A stretch of 64,000 bases of DNA from DATGPD01 sp031423015 (GTDB lineage: Bacteria > Planctomycetota > UBA1135 > UBA2386): contig JANPER010000040.1 of the NCBI GenBank assembly GCA_031423015.1, positions 65,195 to 129,194 of the forward strand, given 5' to 3'. Each line of letters opens with the position of its first letter. Position 1 is the stretch's first letter. Made by a program: the position numbers and the translations under genes. Of this stretch, positions 43,705-52,070 are shown piece after piece. Below the pieces are notes generated by a model. It did no database searches. It had not been told where the DNA came from and saw nothing but the letters and a program-made list of their open reading frames with translations.

Positions 43705-45170
43705 CGCGCTGCCTCGAAGGTGACCGAGAACTCGGTGGCCTGCGCCGCAGACAAGTGCAGCACGTCGCCCTCCCAGCGTCCCGCCGACGCGCTCACGCTG
43801 AGACCCTCGCGCGCCAGCGTGAGCGTCACCGGCGAGGGTTCGCCAGTGATCGCGAACGTGGAGCGCAGCCCGCCTTGGTCGGTGGCCGACAGCCGCTGCT
43901 CGACGCGATGCGCCCCGACCGCGAAGCTGAACGTCGGCCCTTGTGGGGCGACGCGGTACCCGAGAAAGCGCGCCGCCCCCGACTCGCCGTCGATCTGCGG
44001 CGGCGTGCGGGTCGCGTTCGCCGCGAACCGCTGGCCGACGATGCGACACGCTTGCCCGCCGCGCGCCAGACGATCCGGCGCGACGTCGAGGAAGCCGCCG
44101 CGCCACGCGAACGCGACGCAGCAGCGCTCGGCGTCGAAGCACGCCGACACGCCACCTGGCAGGCCGACGGCGATGGCGCGCTCGGGACCACCCTCGACGA
44201 ACGCGCGCTGCACGATCGCTTCTTGCAAGACGAACAACTCCTGACGCGACGCCGCGTCGGTCTGGCCGTCGTGCGTGAGCCCCATGCGCCGCCCCGCGGC
44301 GTTCGACCACGCAAGGCGTAGCACGCGGTCGCCCTTGCGCTGGAAGAACTCGACGCGCAGCGCGTGCGCGCCACGTTCCAACTCGATGTCGCCGGTCTTC
44401 TCCTGGCCCGCCGGGTGCACACCGTCGCGCTCCACCACGACCGCGCCATCGATCAGGACGCGCGCGCCGTCGTCGGAGTCCAGGTGGAAACGCTGCAACC
44501 CGGCGGCCACGACGTCGAGGCTGCCCTCGAACACCAAGGCAAAGTCTCGGTCGCGCGCCGCGACGCCGACGTCGATCAAGCCGTCGGTGAGGTCGCCCGC
44601 CTTCACCGCCGTCATGCCATCGAAGTCGGGCAGACGCTCGAACGCGCCCTCGTAGCAGCGGTAGCGCAGCGCCGCGATCGGGGTGCCGGACGCACAGACG
44701 CGCAGCACACCCCGCATCGTGGTCGCGTGACCGGGCAACGTGCAGACAAAGGGATAGTCGCCGCTCGTGGTCGGCGCGACGAAGTCGACGAACGTCGCCT
44801 GGCTAGGCCCGACGATCGGCGCGTAGCACAGGACGCGGTCACTGGGCGGCACGAAGTCCTTGGCCATCGCGTCGGCGCCGAGCTGCAGCGCCGCGGTGGC
44901 GAGCGCGTCGAGGTCGGTGCCCACCGCGCACAACACCCAGTTGTGCAGCATGTCGTCGACGTTGCTCAGCCGCAGCCGCGCGCGCACCCCAGGCTTGATC
45001 AGCAGGAACTCGCGGTCGTAGCGCAGCTGACCGCGTCGCACGCCCAGGCTGATCTCGACATCGACGGGTCCGAGGTTCGCTGGCCGCGCGACGACCGCCG
45101 GTCGCTCAGCGGGAACGTGCGCGTGATGCCCGGCCTGCGCCGCGAGGATGAGACAACCGAGGGTGAGCAC
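43701..45170 (-). CDS. Cupredoxin-PA14 secreted protein
   Basis: This is a 489-residue exported protein. The N-terminal blue-copper domain has the type-1 ligands His76 (in MLHNWVL) and Cys143, His148 and Met152 (in CTLPGHATTM). A PA14-like domain covers about 195-310, with LVFEGSLDVVAAGLQRFHLD, SDDGARVLIDG and LRVEFFQRKGDRVLRLAW. The C-terminal 170 residues are beta-rich and unrecognised. The signal peptide is short and the start (ATG 45170) may lie slightly further in. It is first of a coupled pair with the propeller gene. The large protein at 52071-56462 carries the same PA14 and cupredoxin modules in one chain. Confidence 0.82.
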   Translation of the reverse strand: MLTLGCLILAAQAGHHAHVPAERPAVVARPANLGPVDVEISLGVRRGQLRYDREFLLIKPGVRARLRLSNVDDMLHNWVLCAVGTDLDALATAALQLGADAMAKDFVPPSDRVLCYAPIVGPSQATFVDFVAPTTSGDYPFVCTLPGHATTMRGVLRVCASGTPIAALRYRCYEGAFERLPDFDGMTAVKAGDLTDGLIDVGVAARDRDFALVFEGSLDVVAAGLQRFHLDSDDGARVLIDGAVVVERDGVHPAGQEKTGDIELERGAHALRVEFFQRKGDRVLRLAWSNAAGRRMGLTHDGQTDAASRQELFVLQEAIVQRAFVEGGPERAIAVGLPGGVSACFDAERCCVAFAWRGGFLDVAPDRLARGGQACRIVGQRFAANATRTPPQIDGESGAARFLGYRVAPQGPTFSFAVGAHRVEQRLSATDQGGLRSTFAITGEPSPVTLTLAREGLSVSASAGRWEGDVLHLSAAQATEFSVTFEAAR

Positions 45171-45256
45171 AGGAATGAGGCTACCCGTGCCTGCGGCTCG
45201 ATCGCCGGCAAGAAAAGCTGAGAAACGCGCGACAAACCCATGGCGACCTTGCTCCG

Positions 45257-45440
45257 ATGAACATCCTGGTCACCGGCAGCTCGGGGCACCTCGGCGAAGC
45301 ATTGATGCGCGTTCTGCCGAGCGCCGGTCACACGCCCGTCGGTGTCGATCTGCTGCCCTCGCCGTTCACGCCTCACGTGGGATCGCTCACCGACCGTGCG
45401 TTCGCGCGGCGCTGCATGGTCGACGTTGCGGCGGTGCTCG
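45257..45440 (+). pseudogene. Truncated NAD-dependent epimerase/dehydratase gene
   Basis: The N-terminal 60 or so codons read MNILVTGSSGHLGEALMRVL, with the Rossmann GxxGxLG motif, then FARRCMVDVAAVL, which in intact short-chain epimerases continues into the His/Ala substrate region. Here similarity stops at about 45440 and the frame runs into the oppositely oriented FG-GAP gene. Start and 5' end look intact, so this is a 3'-truncated relic. Confidence 0.6.
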
Positions 45441-45507
45441 GGCGCAAACCGAACTCGGATGGCGGCCGCGCAGTAACTTCCGCACGGTCGTGCGGACCGC
45501 TACCGGC

Positions 45508-48018
45508 CTACGACCCGGCGCGATCGCTGATCACGTTGGTCAGGCGCCAGGTCTGCGGCGCGGCGCCGTGCATGACCAGCGTCTGCCAGTGGAACGCCAT
45601 GCCCCGGAACACGGTGTGCGCTGGCATCGTGATCTGCGCGCGCACGACGCCGAGCGAAGTCGTGAGCGGGGTCAGCATGGCTGCCGTGGCCGAGTCCAGG
45701 CCGAATAGGCCGAACGGCGTGGCCAGGGGCGCAGGCAGCCGCGCCAGCGCGAGGAACGGAACGACCGTGCGCGGCGCCGACTGCCACGGCTCGGCGAAGA
45801 CCTCGAGGGAATAGGAGCACCCACGCAGTGCGAAGCCCGGCGCGTGGGTCTGTCGCGCCAGGTTGGTCAGGAGGCGGGCGCGGCCCGGGATGGCCGTCGT
45901 CAAGCAGTCGGGATCGCCGTCGCGATCGAAGTCGGCGAGCACGTGCGCGCGCGTCGCTTCGTCGCGCGCCGGCAGGCGCAGACTGGTTGCATCCGCGAAC
46001 ACCCCGCGGCCGTCGTTGACGAGGAGCCGGCTCTGGCCCAGCACCCCGAGCACGAGGTCCAGGTCACCGTCGCCGTCGACATCGGCGAGCGACACCACGT
46101 TGGTCGCATCGGCGCGGGTTGGCAGAGCGAGTGCCGTCGCGTCGGTGAACCGCGTGCCGTCGTTGCGGTAGAGCTGGCTCTGACCCCAGATGCCGAACAC
46201 GAGATCGACGTCGCCGTCGCCATCGACGTCGCCCGCCGCGGCGGACTGCGCCAACTCGGGGCGCGCGGCGAACTCGCTCGGCGACAAGTCGACGAAGACA
46301 CCGCGACCATCGTTGCGCAACACGCGGCTGCTCGGACCGCTGCTGCTCAGACCATGGTTGGCGATGACCAGGTCGAGATCGGAGTCGCCGTCCAAGTCGA
46401 CGAGCAGGACCAGCGTCGCGAGGTCGTTCTGGATCGGCAACCGACCTGGCGTGCCGTCGAAGAACACGCCGCGCCCCGTGTTGACGTAGAGCTTGGTCTG
46501 ACCGTCGTTGCCGAACACGAGATCGATGTCGCCGTCACCGTCGACGTCGCCAGCGGCGACCGCGCGCGTGACGTCAACCGCGGCCGGCAGGTTCTGCTCG
46601 GTGCGCTCGAGGAAGAAGGCGCCCGCCATGTTGAGGTACAGCCGCTCCCTCAGGTCGTTGGCGGCGACGAAGTCGAGGTAGCCGTCGCCGTCCACATCGG
46701 TGAAGACGGCGGCGCGGAGTCCGGCGACGAAGATCGAGCCCGAGTCGGCGAAGCCGCCGAACCCGTCGTTGCGCAGCAGACGCGCCGAAAGAGTGTCGCT
46801 CAGCAAGACCACATCGAGATCGCCGTCGCGCTCGACGTCGCCGATCGCAACCGCGCCGGCCTGCAAGCTCAGCTCGGGTAGGTTCCGGTCGCGCGGCGCA
46901 AGGAAGCTGCCGCTGCCGTCGTTGAAGTACACGCGCGTACCCTCGAGGGTCGCCACCACGAGGTCGAGGTCGGCGTCGAGATCCAGGTCGACGAACGCCG
47001 TCGCGCGGACCGGATCCGCCACCGATGGAACCGGACCCTGGAAGTTGAGATGGAACCAGAACGAAGGTCCGCGTTGGTTGACGAAGAGCTTGGCGGCCCG
47101 CCCGCCGGCGGCGAACAGGTCGACCCAGCCGTCGCGATCGACGTCGCCAAGCGCCAGCGCTTGGCCGGGATCGAAGTCGAACCGATTGTCGAACCAACCG
47201 CTGCCGAGGTTCCAGTAGACCGCCGTGCCGTCGCGCCGGCTGGCGAAGATGTCCATGTCGCCGTCGCGGTCGAAGTCGCCCGCCGCGAGTGCGAGGGTCT
47301 CCTCGGCCGGGGCGTTGAGCGCACTGCTGGCGTCGATGAACGTACCGCGGCCATCGTTGTGCAGCAGCCGATCGCGGCCGTTGTTGCCCACCAGCAAGTC
47401 GACGGCGCCGTCGAGGTCGTAGTCGACGGCGACCGCCGCACGCGAATCGTCGACGTCGGCCGGCAAGGTCGTTGCCGTCGCATCGGTGAACAGGCCGGCC
47501 CCGTCGTTGCGGTAGAGTCGATCTTGACCGAGATTGGGCAAGAACAGGTCGAGGTCGCCATCGCGGTCGGCATCGAACACGACGACGGCGCGGCTGTTGT
47601 CGCTCGCCGCTGGCAACCGGGTCGCACTCTCGTCGCGGAAGGTGCCGCCGCGCTGCATCAGCACACGCACGCGCACGGCGGTGGCGACTACCAGATCGAG
47701 CCGACCGTCGCGGTCGAGGTCGGCGAAGGCGATGCCTTGCACGGCGCCGGGCGGCGCGACACCGAATCGCAGGGTCTCATCGCGAAACACGCCGCCGCAC
47801 TGGTTGAGGTAGAGCCGCACGACGCCCGATGGCTGGCCGAGCGCCAGGTCGAGGTCGCCGTCGCCATCGACGTCGCCGACGGCAATGCACTGCGCCCCGC
47901 TGGTCGCCGGCGGCAACACCGTGCGCACCAATTCGCGGAACTGCGTCTGCGCCGGCGCGACGGCGCACGGCGCGACGACCAACGGGAGCACGAGGAGAAG
48001 AGTCGGCAAGCGCAGCAT
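45508..48018 (-). CDS. Secreted FG-GAP/VCBS repeat protein 1
   Basis: This 836-residue protein has a signal peptide (LPTLLLVLPLVVAPCAVAPA). I count 14 calcium-binding FG-GAP motifs of the form GDVDGDGDLDLxxG, spaced about 45-60 residues, enough for two seven-bladed integrin-type propellers. The C-terminal domain (FALRGCSYSLEVFA... to TWRLTNVISD) is the shared module. ATG 48018 has GGAGGTGACC as ribosome site, which also contains the stop codon of the upstream gene; the longer frame from 48066 would overlap that gene. It is second of a two-gene set with the similar protein at 48021-50528. It may act in adhesion or surface binding; the ligand is unknown. Confidence 0.88.
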   Translation of the reverse strand: MLRLPTLLLVLPLVVAPCAVAPAQTQFRELVRTVLPPATSGAQCIAVGDVDGDGDLDLALGQPSGVVRLYLNQCGGVFRDETLRFGVAPPGAVQGIAFADLDRDGRLDLVVATAVRVRVLMQRGGTFRDESATRLPAASDNSRAVVVFDADRDGDLDLFLPNLGQDRLYRNDGAGLFTDATATTLPADVDDSRAAVAVDYDLDGAVDLLVGNNGRDRLLHNDGRGTFIDASSALNAPAEETLALAAGDFDRDGDMDIFASRRDGTAVYWNLGSGWFDNRFDFDPGQALALGDVDRDGWVDLFAAGGRAAKLFVNQRGPSFWFHLNFQGPVPSVADPVRATAFVDLDLDADLDLVVATLEGTRVYFNDGSGSFLAPRDRNLPELSLQAGAVAIGDVERDGDLDVVLLSDTLSARLLRNDGFGGFADSGSIFVAGLRAAVFTDVDGDGYLDFVAANDLRERLYLNMAGAFFLERTEQNLPAAVDVTRAVAAGDVDGDGDIDLVFGNDGQTKLYVNTGRGVFFDGTPGRLPIQNDLATLVLLVDLDGDSDLDLVIANHGLSSSGPSSRVLRNDGRGVFVDLSPSEFAARPELAQSAAAGDVDGDGDVDLVFGIWGQSQLYRNDGTRFTDATALALPTRADATNVVSLADVDGDGDLDLVLGVLGQSRLLVNDGRGVFADATSLRLPARDEATRAHVLADFDRDGDPDCLTTAIPGRARLLTNLARQTHAPGFALRGCSYSLEVFAEPWQSAPRTVVPFLALARLPAPLATPFGLFGLDSATAAMLTPLTTSLGVVRAQITMPAHTVFRGMAFHWQTLVMHGAAPQTWRLTNVISDRAGS

Positions 48019-48020
48019 GG

Positions 48021-50528
48021 TCACCTCCCGTGCACGGTGTCGAGGACGGCATTGGTAAACCGCCACGTCGCCGGGGCGACATCATGGAGGAGCACCGCTT
48101 GCAAGTTCACTTGCGCGCCCTGCAGGGCAGGATCGGCGGGCAGCACGAGCGGCAGGACACCGCGGCCAGCCGGAGTCGAGATCGACACCGTCGCCAGCGA
48201 CACGATCGGCGCGCCCGGATCGAGTGCGAGCAGACCGAGGCTGCCAACCGACACCCGCGCCGCGAGTCGGTGGGCGCCGAGCAGAACCACGCCGAGCTGG
48301 CCCAACGGCGCCGTCCCCGGCCGCGCCTCGAGCACGACGTCGTAGGCGCGGCCCGCCCGCGCCAGCAGCGGCGTCGCGAGCTGCCGGTGATGGTTGAAGT
48401 AGAGGCGCAACGGCGAGTACGCGCCGGCGACGACCAGGTCCGGGTCGCCGTCGCCGTCGAGGTCCGCCACCGACTCGGCGTTGACCTGCTCGCCGCGGAA
48501 CGCCGTGCGAGTCGCCGTCACGTCGGTGAACCGGCCGCTACCGTCGTTGAGCCACAGGACGCCCGCGGCGAACACATCGGGGTCACCGTCGGCGTCGACA
48601 TCGATCAACCTCCCGGTTCCCACGTAGGCGGGCGTGGGCAGGCGGCCGCTGGTGCCGTCGCTGAAACGACCGGTGCCGTCGTTGACGAACACGCGATGTT
48701 CTCCCAGCGCGAGGATGTCGACGTCGCCGTCACCATCGATGTCGCCCGCGGTGGCCGAGTAGAGCGTGAGGACCTGCGCCGGCAACCGACTCGAAGTCAC
48801 GTCCACCAAGCGGCCGGTGCCGTCGTTGAGCCACAGCCGCGGCTGTGCTTGGTTGCAGGCGACGAAGACATCGGGGGCCCCGTTGCCGTCGTAGTCGGCC
48901 ACCGCGACCCTGGCCACCTGGTCGGTGCGCGCCGGCAGGTGCGAGGCACTCACGTTCGCGAACGCGCCGCGCCCGTCGTTGACGAAGAGCGCGCTCGGCT
49001 GGCGGGTATGGATGGCGAGGACATCGAGGTCGCCGTCGGCGTCGATGTCGGTGAACTCGACCGCGACCGTGTACGAAGCGGCGTAGCTGAAGCGACCGGC
49101 AGGCGCGTCGCGAAAGAACCCGCGACTGTCGTTGAGCAGCAGACGGAACGCTGGGTAGTTGGAGTCGCCGGCGATCAGGAGATCCGCGTCTCCATCGCCG
49201 TCGACATCGCCGGCCGCGCCGGCGTTCGTCTGCAAGAAGGCGAAGGGCGGGAAGCGGCCGGACCAGTCCGGCAGCAAGCGTCCGTCGCCGTCGTTCAGGT
49301 ACAGCGCCGGATCGCTCGCGAGCACCAGCACGTCGAGGTCGAGGTCGCCGTCGGCGTCGAACGTCACCAAGTGGCGCGCGTAGGGAGCGCCCGACGGACA
49401 CCGAGCTTCGCTGGCGTCGACGAAGCGCGCGCGGCCGTCGTTGAGGAGCAGGCCAGGACCGGTCACCACCGCGTCGAGGTCGCCATCGCCATCGGCGTCG
49501 ACCAGGATAGACGTCCACGCGCCGCAGCGTTCGGGCACCGCGCGCGCACCGGTCTCGACGAACACGCCGCGGCCGTCGTTCAGCAGCACCCGGGTCGCCG
49601 ACGCCAGCAGGTCGACGTCACCGTCGCGGTCGAGGTCGCCGACGGCGGCATAGAACACCCCGAGCCCGATGCGGCCAGCGGTCGCGTCGCTAAAGCGGCC
49701 CAGACCGTCGTTCAGCAGCAGGCGGGTCTGGGCAGTTGGGTACCAGGTCTCGAGCAGCAGGTCGAGATCGCCATCGCGATCGACGTCCGCGGCGGCACCG
49801 GCCGCGTTGTAGAGAGGCTGCGGCCAGCGCGTGGCGGCCTCGTCGCGGAACGCGCCGTTCACGTTGATCAACATGGCGCCACCGATCACCAGGTCGGCGT
49901 CGTTGTCGCCGTCGACGTCGGCGGCCAGCACGGTTCCCGTGTACGGCGAAGAAGGTGGCATGCGCGCGCTCGTCACATCTGTGAAGCGGCCGCGCCCGTC
50001 GTTGAGCAGGAGCGCATTGACGATCGTCGACGGTGGCACGCGGCCGGGCACGACACAGTCGAGATCGCGATCGCCGTCCACGTCGACGAAGGCCGCGTCG
50101 AACACCGTGGACGCCAGCGGCGGCAGGCTTCCCGCCACCGCGTCGGTGAAGCGACCGCGGCCATCGTTCAGCAGCAGCCTTCGGTTCGAGTAGCCGAGGA
50201 GCAAGAGATCGAGGTCACCGTCGCCGTCGACATCACCGAACGCCGCGGCGTCTGCCGTACTCGGCGCGTTTGCTGGCAGCCGCGCCGAAGTCTCGTCGAC
50301 GAACACGGCGGCACCATCGTTGATCAAGAGCTGCAGCGGCGTCTTGAACAACAGGTCGAGGTCGCCGTCGCCGTCGACGTCGGCCACCAACGGTAGCGTC
50401 GTCGACAGACGCGCGGGCAGGTGCGCCTTACCGATCTCGCGGAACAGGAGCTGCGCCGTTGCCAGTGGCGCGGCGATCAAGTGCAGCAGAACGCCGAGCG
50501 GCAGGATGCGCATCGCGAAGGGTGGCAT
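48021..50528 (-). CDS. Secreted FG-GAP/VCBS repeat protein 2
   Basis: This 835-residue paralogue has the same architecture as the neighbouring protein: signal peptide (LPLGVLLHLIAAPLATAQ), 14 motifs of the type ADVDGDGDLDLLF by my count, and the shared C-terminal module ending TWRFTNAVLDTVHGR. Some Asp are substituted (ADVDGDNDADLVI), but the frame is regular throughout. ATG 50528 has GAGGAACC upstream. It is first in order of the two FG-GAP genes, and the beta-helix gene ends 22 bp upstream of its start, so three exported proteins may be co-transcribed. Overall divergence from copy 1 suggests an old duplication. Confidence 0.88.
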   Translation of the reverse strand: MPPFAMRILPLGVLLHLIAAPLATAQLLFREIGKAHLPARLSTTLPLVADVDGDGDLDLLFKTPLQLLINDGAAVFVDETSARLPANAPSTADAAAFGDVDGDGDLDLLLLGYSNRRLLLNDGRGRFTDAVAGSLPPLASTVFDAAFVDVDGDRDLDCVVPGRVPPSTIVNALLLNDGRGRFTDVTSARMPPSSPYTGTVLAADVDGDNDADLVIGGAMLINVNGAFRDEAATRWPQPLYNAAGAAADVDRDGDLDLLLETWYPTAQTRLLLNDGLGRFSDATAGRIGLGVFYAAVGDLDRDGDVDLLASATRVLLNDGRGVFVETGARAVPERCGAWTSILVDADGDGDLDAVVTGPGLLLNDGRARFVDASEARCPSGAPYARHLVTFDADGDLDLDVLVLASDPALYLNDGDGRLLPDWSGRFPPFAFLQTNAGAAGDVDGDGDADLLIAGDSNYPAFRLLLNDSRGFFRDAPAGRFSYAASYTVAVEFTDIDADGDLDVLAIHTRQPSALFVNDGRGAFANVSASHLPARTDQVARVAVADYDGNGAPDVFVACNQAQPRLWLNDGTGRLVDVTSSRLPAQVLTLYSATAGDIDGDGDVDILALGEHRVFVNDGTGRFSDGTSGRLPTPAYVGTGRLIDVDADGDPDVFAAGVLWLNDGSGRFTDVTATRTAFRGEQVNAESVADLDGDGDPDLVVAGAYSPLRLYFNHHRQLATPLLARAGRAYDVVLEARPGTAPLGQLGVVLLGAHRLAARVSVGSLGLLALDPGAPIVSLATVSISTPAGRGVLPLVLPADPALQGAQVNLQAVLLHDVAPATWRFTNAVLDTVHGR

Positions 50529-50550
50529 GGTTCCTCGTTGTGGACGGTCC

Positions 50551-51759
50551 TCAGTGGACGGTGACAGCTGCGACGTTGGTCAGCTCGACGGTGGCGCGGG
50601 CTGGGTCGGCGGCGGCGCACTGGATCGCGAGCACGAGGCCGGCGAGGGCCGCGTTGGGCGGCAGCGGCAGCCCGACCGCGCGATGCTCGCCCGCGCCGAC
50701 GACGCCGATGTCGGCGACCAGTATCTGCCCGGGATCAAGCCAGAGCGTGCCAAACGGAGTCGCGGTCGGGTCGCGGACCAGGCCCACGAGCAAGACCGAT
50801 ACGTGTCCCGCCGGCGCGTAGAGATCGGTTTGCACTGTGCCGCCGGGCGGCGCCCCGTTTGCCAGGAGCGAGGGCACTCGCCGCGAAGCGAACGAGCGCT
50901 GCGTGCCGGCGATGGGCGGCGCGCCGCCCGAGCCCAGCAGGGGCAGCGTCGGATCGACGACCAAAGTGCCGCCGGTGGCCTGCACCGCCGGCGCCGACGT
51001 GGCCGGCAGCGCGGCGCCAGCGCGGCACGCGTCGGTCATGCTTCCCGAGAGCACCAGGTCGGTGTCGGTGACCGCGATGCCCGGTGACGGTGAAACCCGA
51101 GCGAGACCATTGCTGAACCCGGCACCGCCGCTGACCTGACAGCGGGCGACGCTCACTGCGCTGAGTGCGGCAACCACGGCCGGTTGACTCGCGATGCCGT
51201 GCTCGGCGAAGGCGGACCCCGCGTTGCCGGTCATCGTGCAGCCGGTGACGCTGAGCGTGCTCGCTTCGACCCGGAGCCCCGGGCCGCCGACGAAGGTGCA
51301 CTGGACCGCGGTCACCGCGCGGCAACGCTCGAGCCGGCACGCCGGCTGCGCACCGATGGGCAGGAACGGCACGCTCGTCGTGAGCGCAGTGCGATCGAGG
51401 TGGATGCGCCCGGCGTTGCCGACGCACTCGAGCAAGGTCCAGCTGGCCGGCACCGCGCTGAAGCCCGACAACACGAAGGTCGCGCCGAGCGGCAGGCCGG
51501 TCACGCGCAGCGTCGTCGCCAACACCGCACCGGTGCCGAGGATCGTCACGCCGCGGTCGGTGGTCGCACCACGGTACACGCCTTGACGCACGGCGATCAG
51601 GTCGCCGTGGCCAGCGACCGCGAGCGCCGGCGGCAGGTCGGTGAAGTCATGCCCCGGTCCGGCCGCGGCGTCCACCACCCAGGTGCGCTGCGCCGCCAAC
51701 GTCAGGGACAGACCCGCGCAACACCCGATCACCACGCTGATTCGCCGCACTTGCTGCAT
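50551..51759 (-). CDS. Secreted parallel beta-helix-like protein
   Basis: This is a 402-residue exported protein. The signal peptide is VRRISVVIGCCAGLSLTLAAQ. The body opens with TWVVDAAAGPGHDFTDLPPA, the usual entry of planctomycete beta-helix proteins that resemble pectin-methylesterase or right-handed-helix folds. Repeated short strands with Cys follow (RLERCRAVTAVQCTF, SVTGCTMTGNAGS). The C-terminal about 110 residues form the shared module (GTLWLDPGQILVADIGVVG ... ELTNVAAVTVH). No catalytic residues can be named. ATG 51759 is preceded by GAGG at 7 nt. It is probably first of three co-transcribed surface-protein genes. Confidence 0.8.
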   Translation of the reverse strand: MQQVRRISVVIGCCAGLSLTLAAQRTWVVDAAAGPGHDFTDLPPALAVAGHGDLIAVRQGVYRGATTDRGVTILGTGAVLATTLRVTGLPLGATFVLSGFSAVPASWTLLECVGNAGRIHLDRTALTTSVPFLPIGAQPACRLERCRAVTAVQCTFVGGPGLRVEASTLSVTGCTMTGNAGSAFAEHGIASQPAVVAALSAVSVARCQVSGGAGFSNGLARVSPSPGIAVTDTDLVLSGSMTDACRAGAALPATSAPAVQATGGTLVVDPTLPLLGSGGAPPIAGTQRSFASRRVPSLLANGAPPGGTVQTDLYAPAGHVSVLLVGLVRDPTATPFGTLWLDPGQILVADIGVVGAGEHRAVGLPLPPNAALAGLVLAIQCAAADPARATVELTNVAAVTVH

Positions 51760-51863
51760 GAGAAGCCTCGTGCACATCGTAGCGCGTCGGCACCGTCGGC
51801 ACCCGGACCGAGGGTCGCACTGTCGCAAGCGATGCCCGCGCTGGCGGGAGGGGACTTCCGTAC

Positions 51864-52004
51864 GTGCCGAAAACGCAGCTTGCTGCCCTTCTATCTCGCA
51901 TCCGCATGGTCTTGGCACGGTTCCTCCGCACCGGCGACATGCACAGCGAACTCGCGCGCGCGGTCGGCATGAAGGGGCATCACCGGGTCGGCGTTAGCGA
52001 TTGA
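51864..52004 (+). CDS. Small open frame of 46 codons, uncertain
   Basis: GTG 51864 has GGGAGGGG about 12 nt upstream. It encodes VPKTQLAALLSRIRMVLARF and 26 more residues ending HHRVGVSD, with an amphipathic helical look. It is the only protein-like content of the gap 51760-52070. It might be a small protein or a gene remnant. Confidence 0.22.
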   Translation: MPKTQLAALLSRIRMVLARFLRTGDMHSELARAVGMKGHHRVGVSD

Positions 52005-52070
52005 TCCGTCGGCGGCGACGCGTCGGCGCGCGGAACGAAGGTCGTCAGGCGGCCATCGCCGGCCAGGCGT

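Noticed and set aside
45257..45814. A complete 185-codon epimerase-like gene
   Set aside because: Similarity ends near codon 60, and the remainder is antisense to the FG-GAP gene, so only a truncated relic was annotated.
46000..50300. Apparent short repeats at DNA level, considered as CRISPR or tandem array
   Set aside because: Repeat spacing follows protein repeats and units vary; there are no constant repeats with unique spacers and no cas genes.
45843..50396. Very long plus-strand frames opposite the FG-GAP genes
   Set aside because: Created by the repetitive Asp/Gly codons of the FG-GAP repeats on the other strand; no start signals or families.
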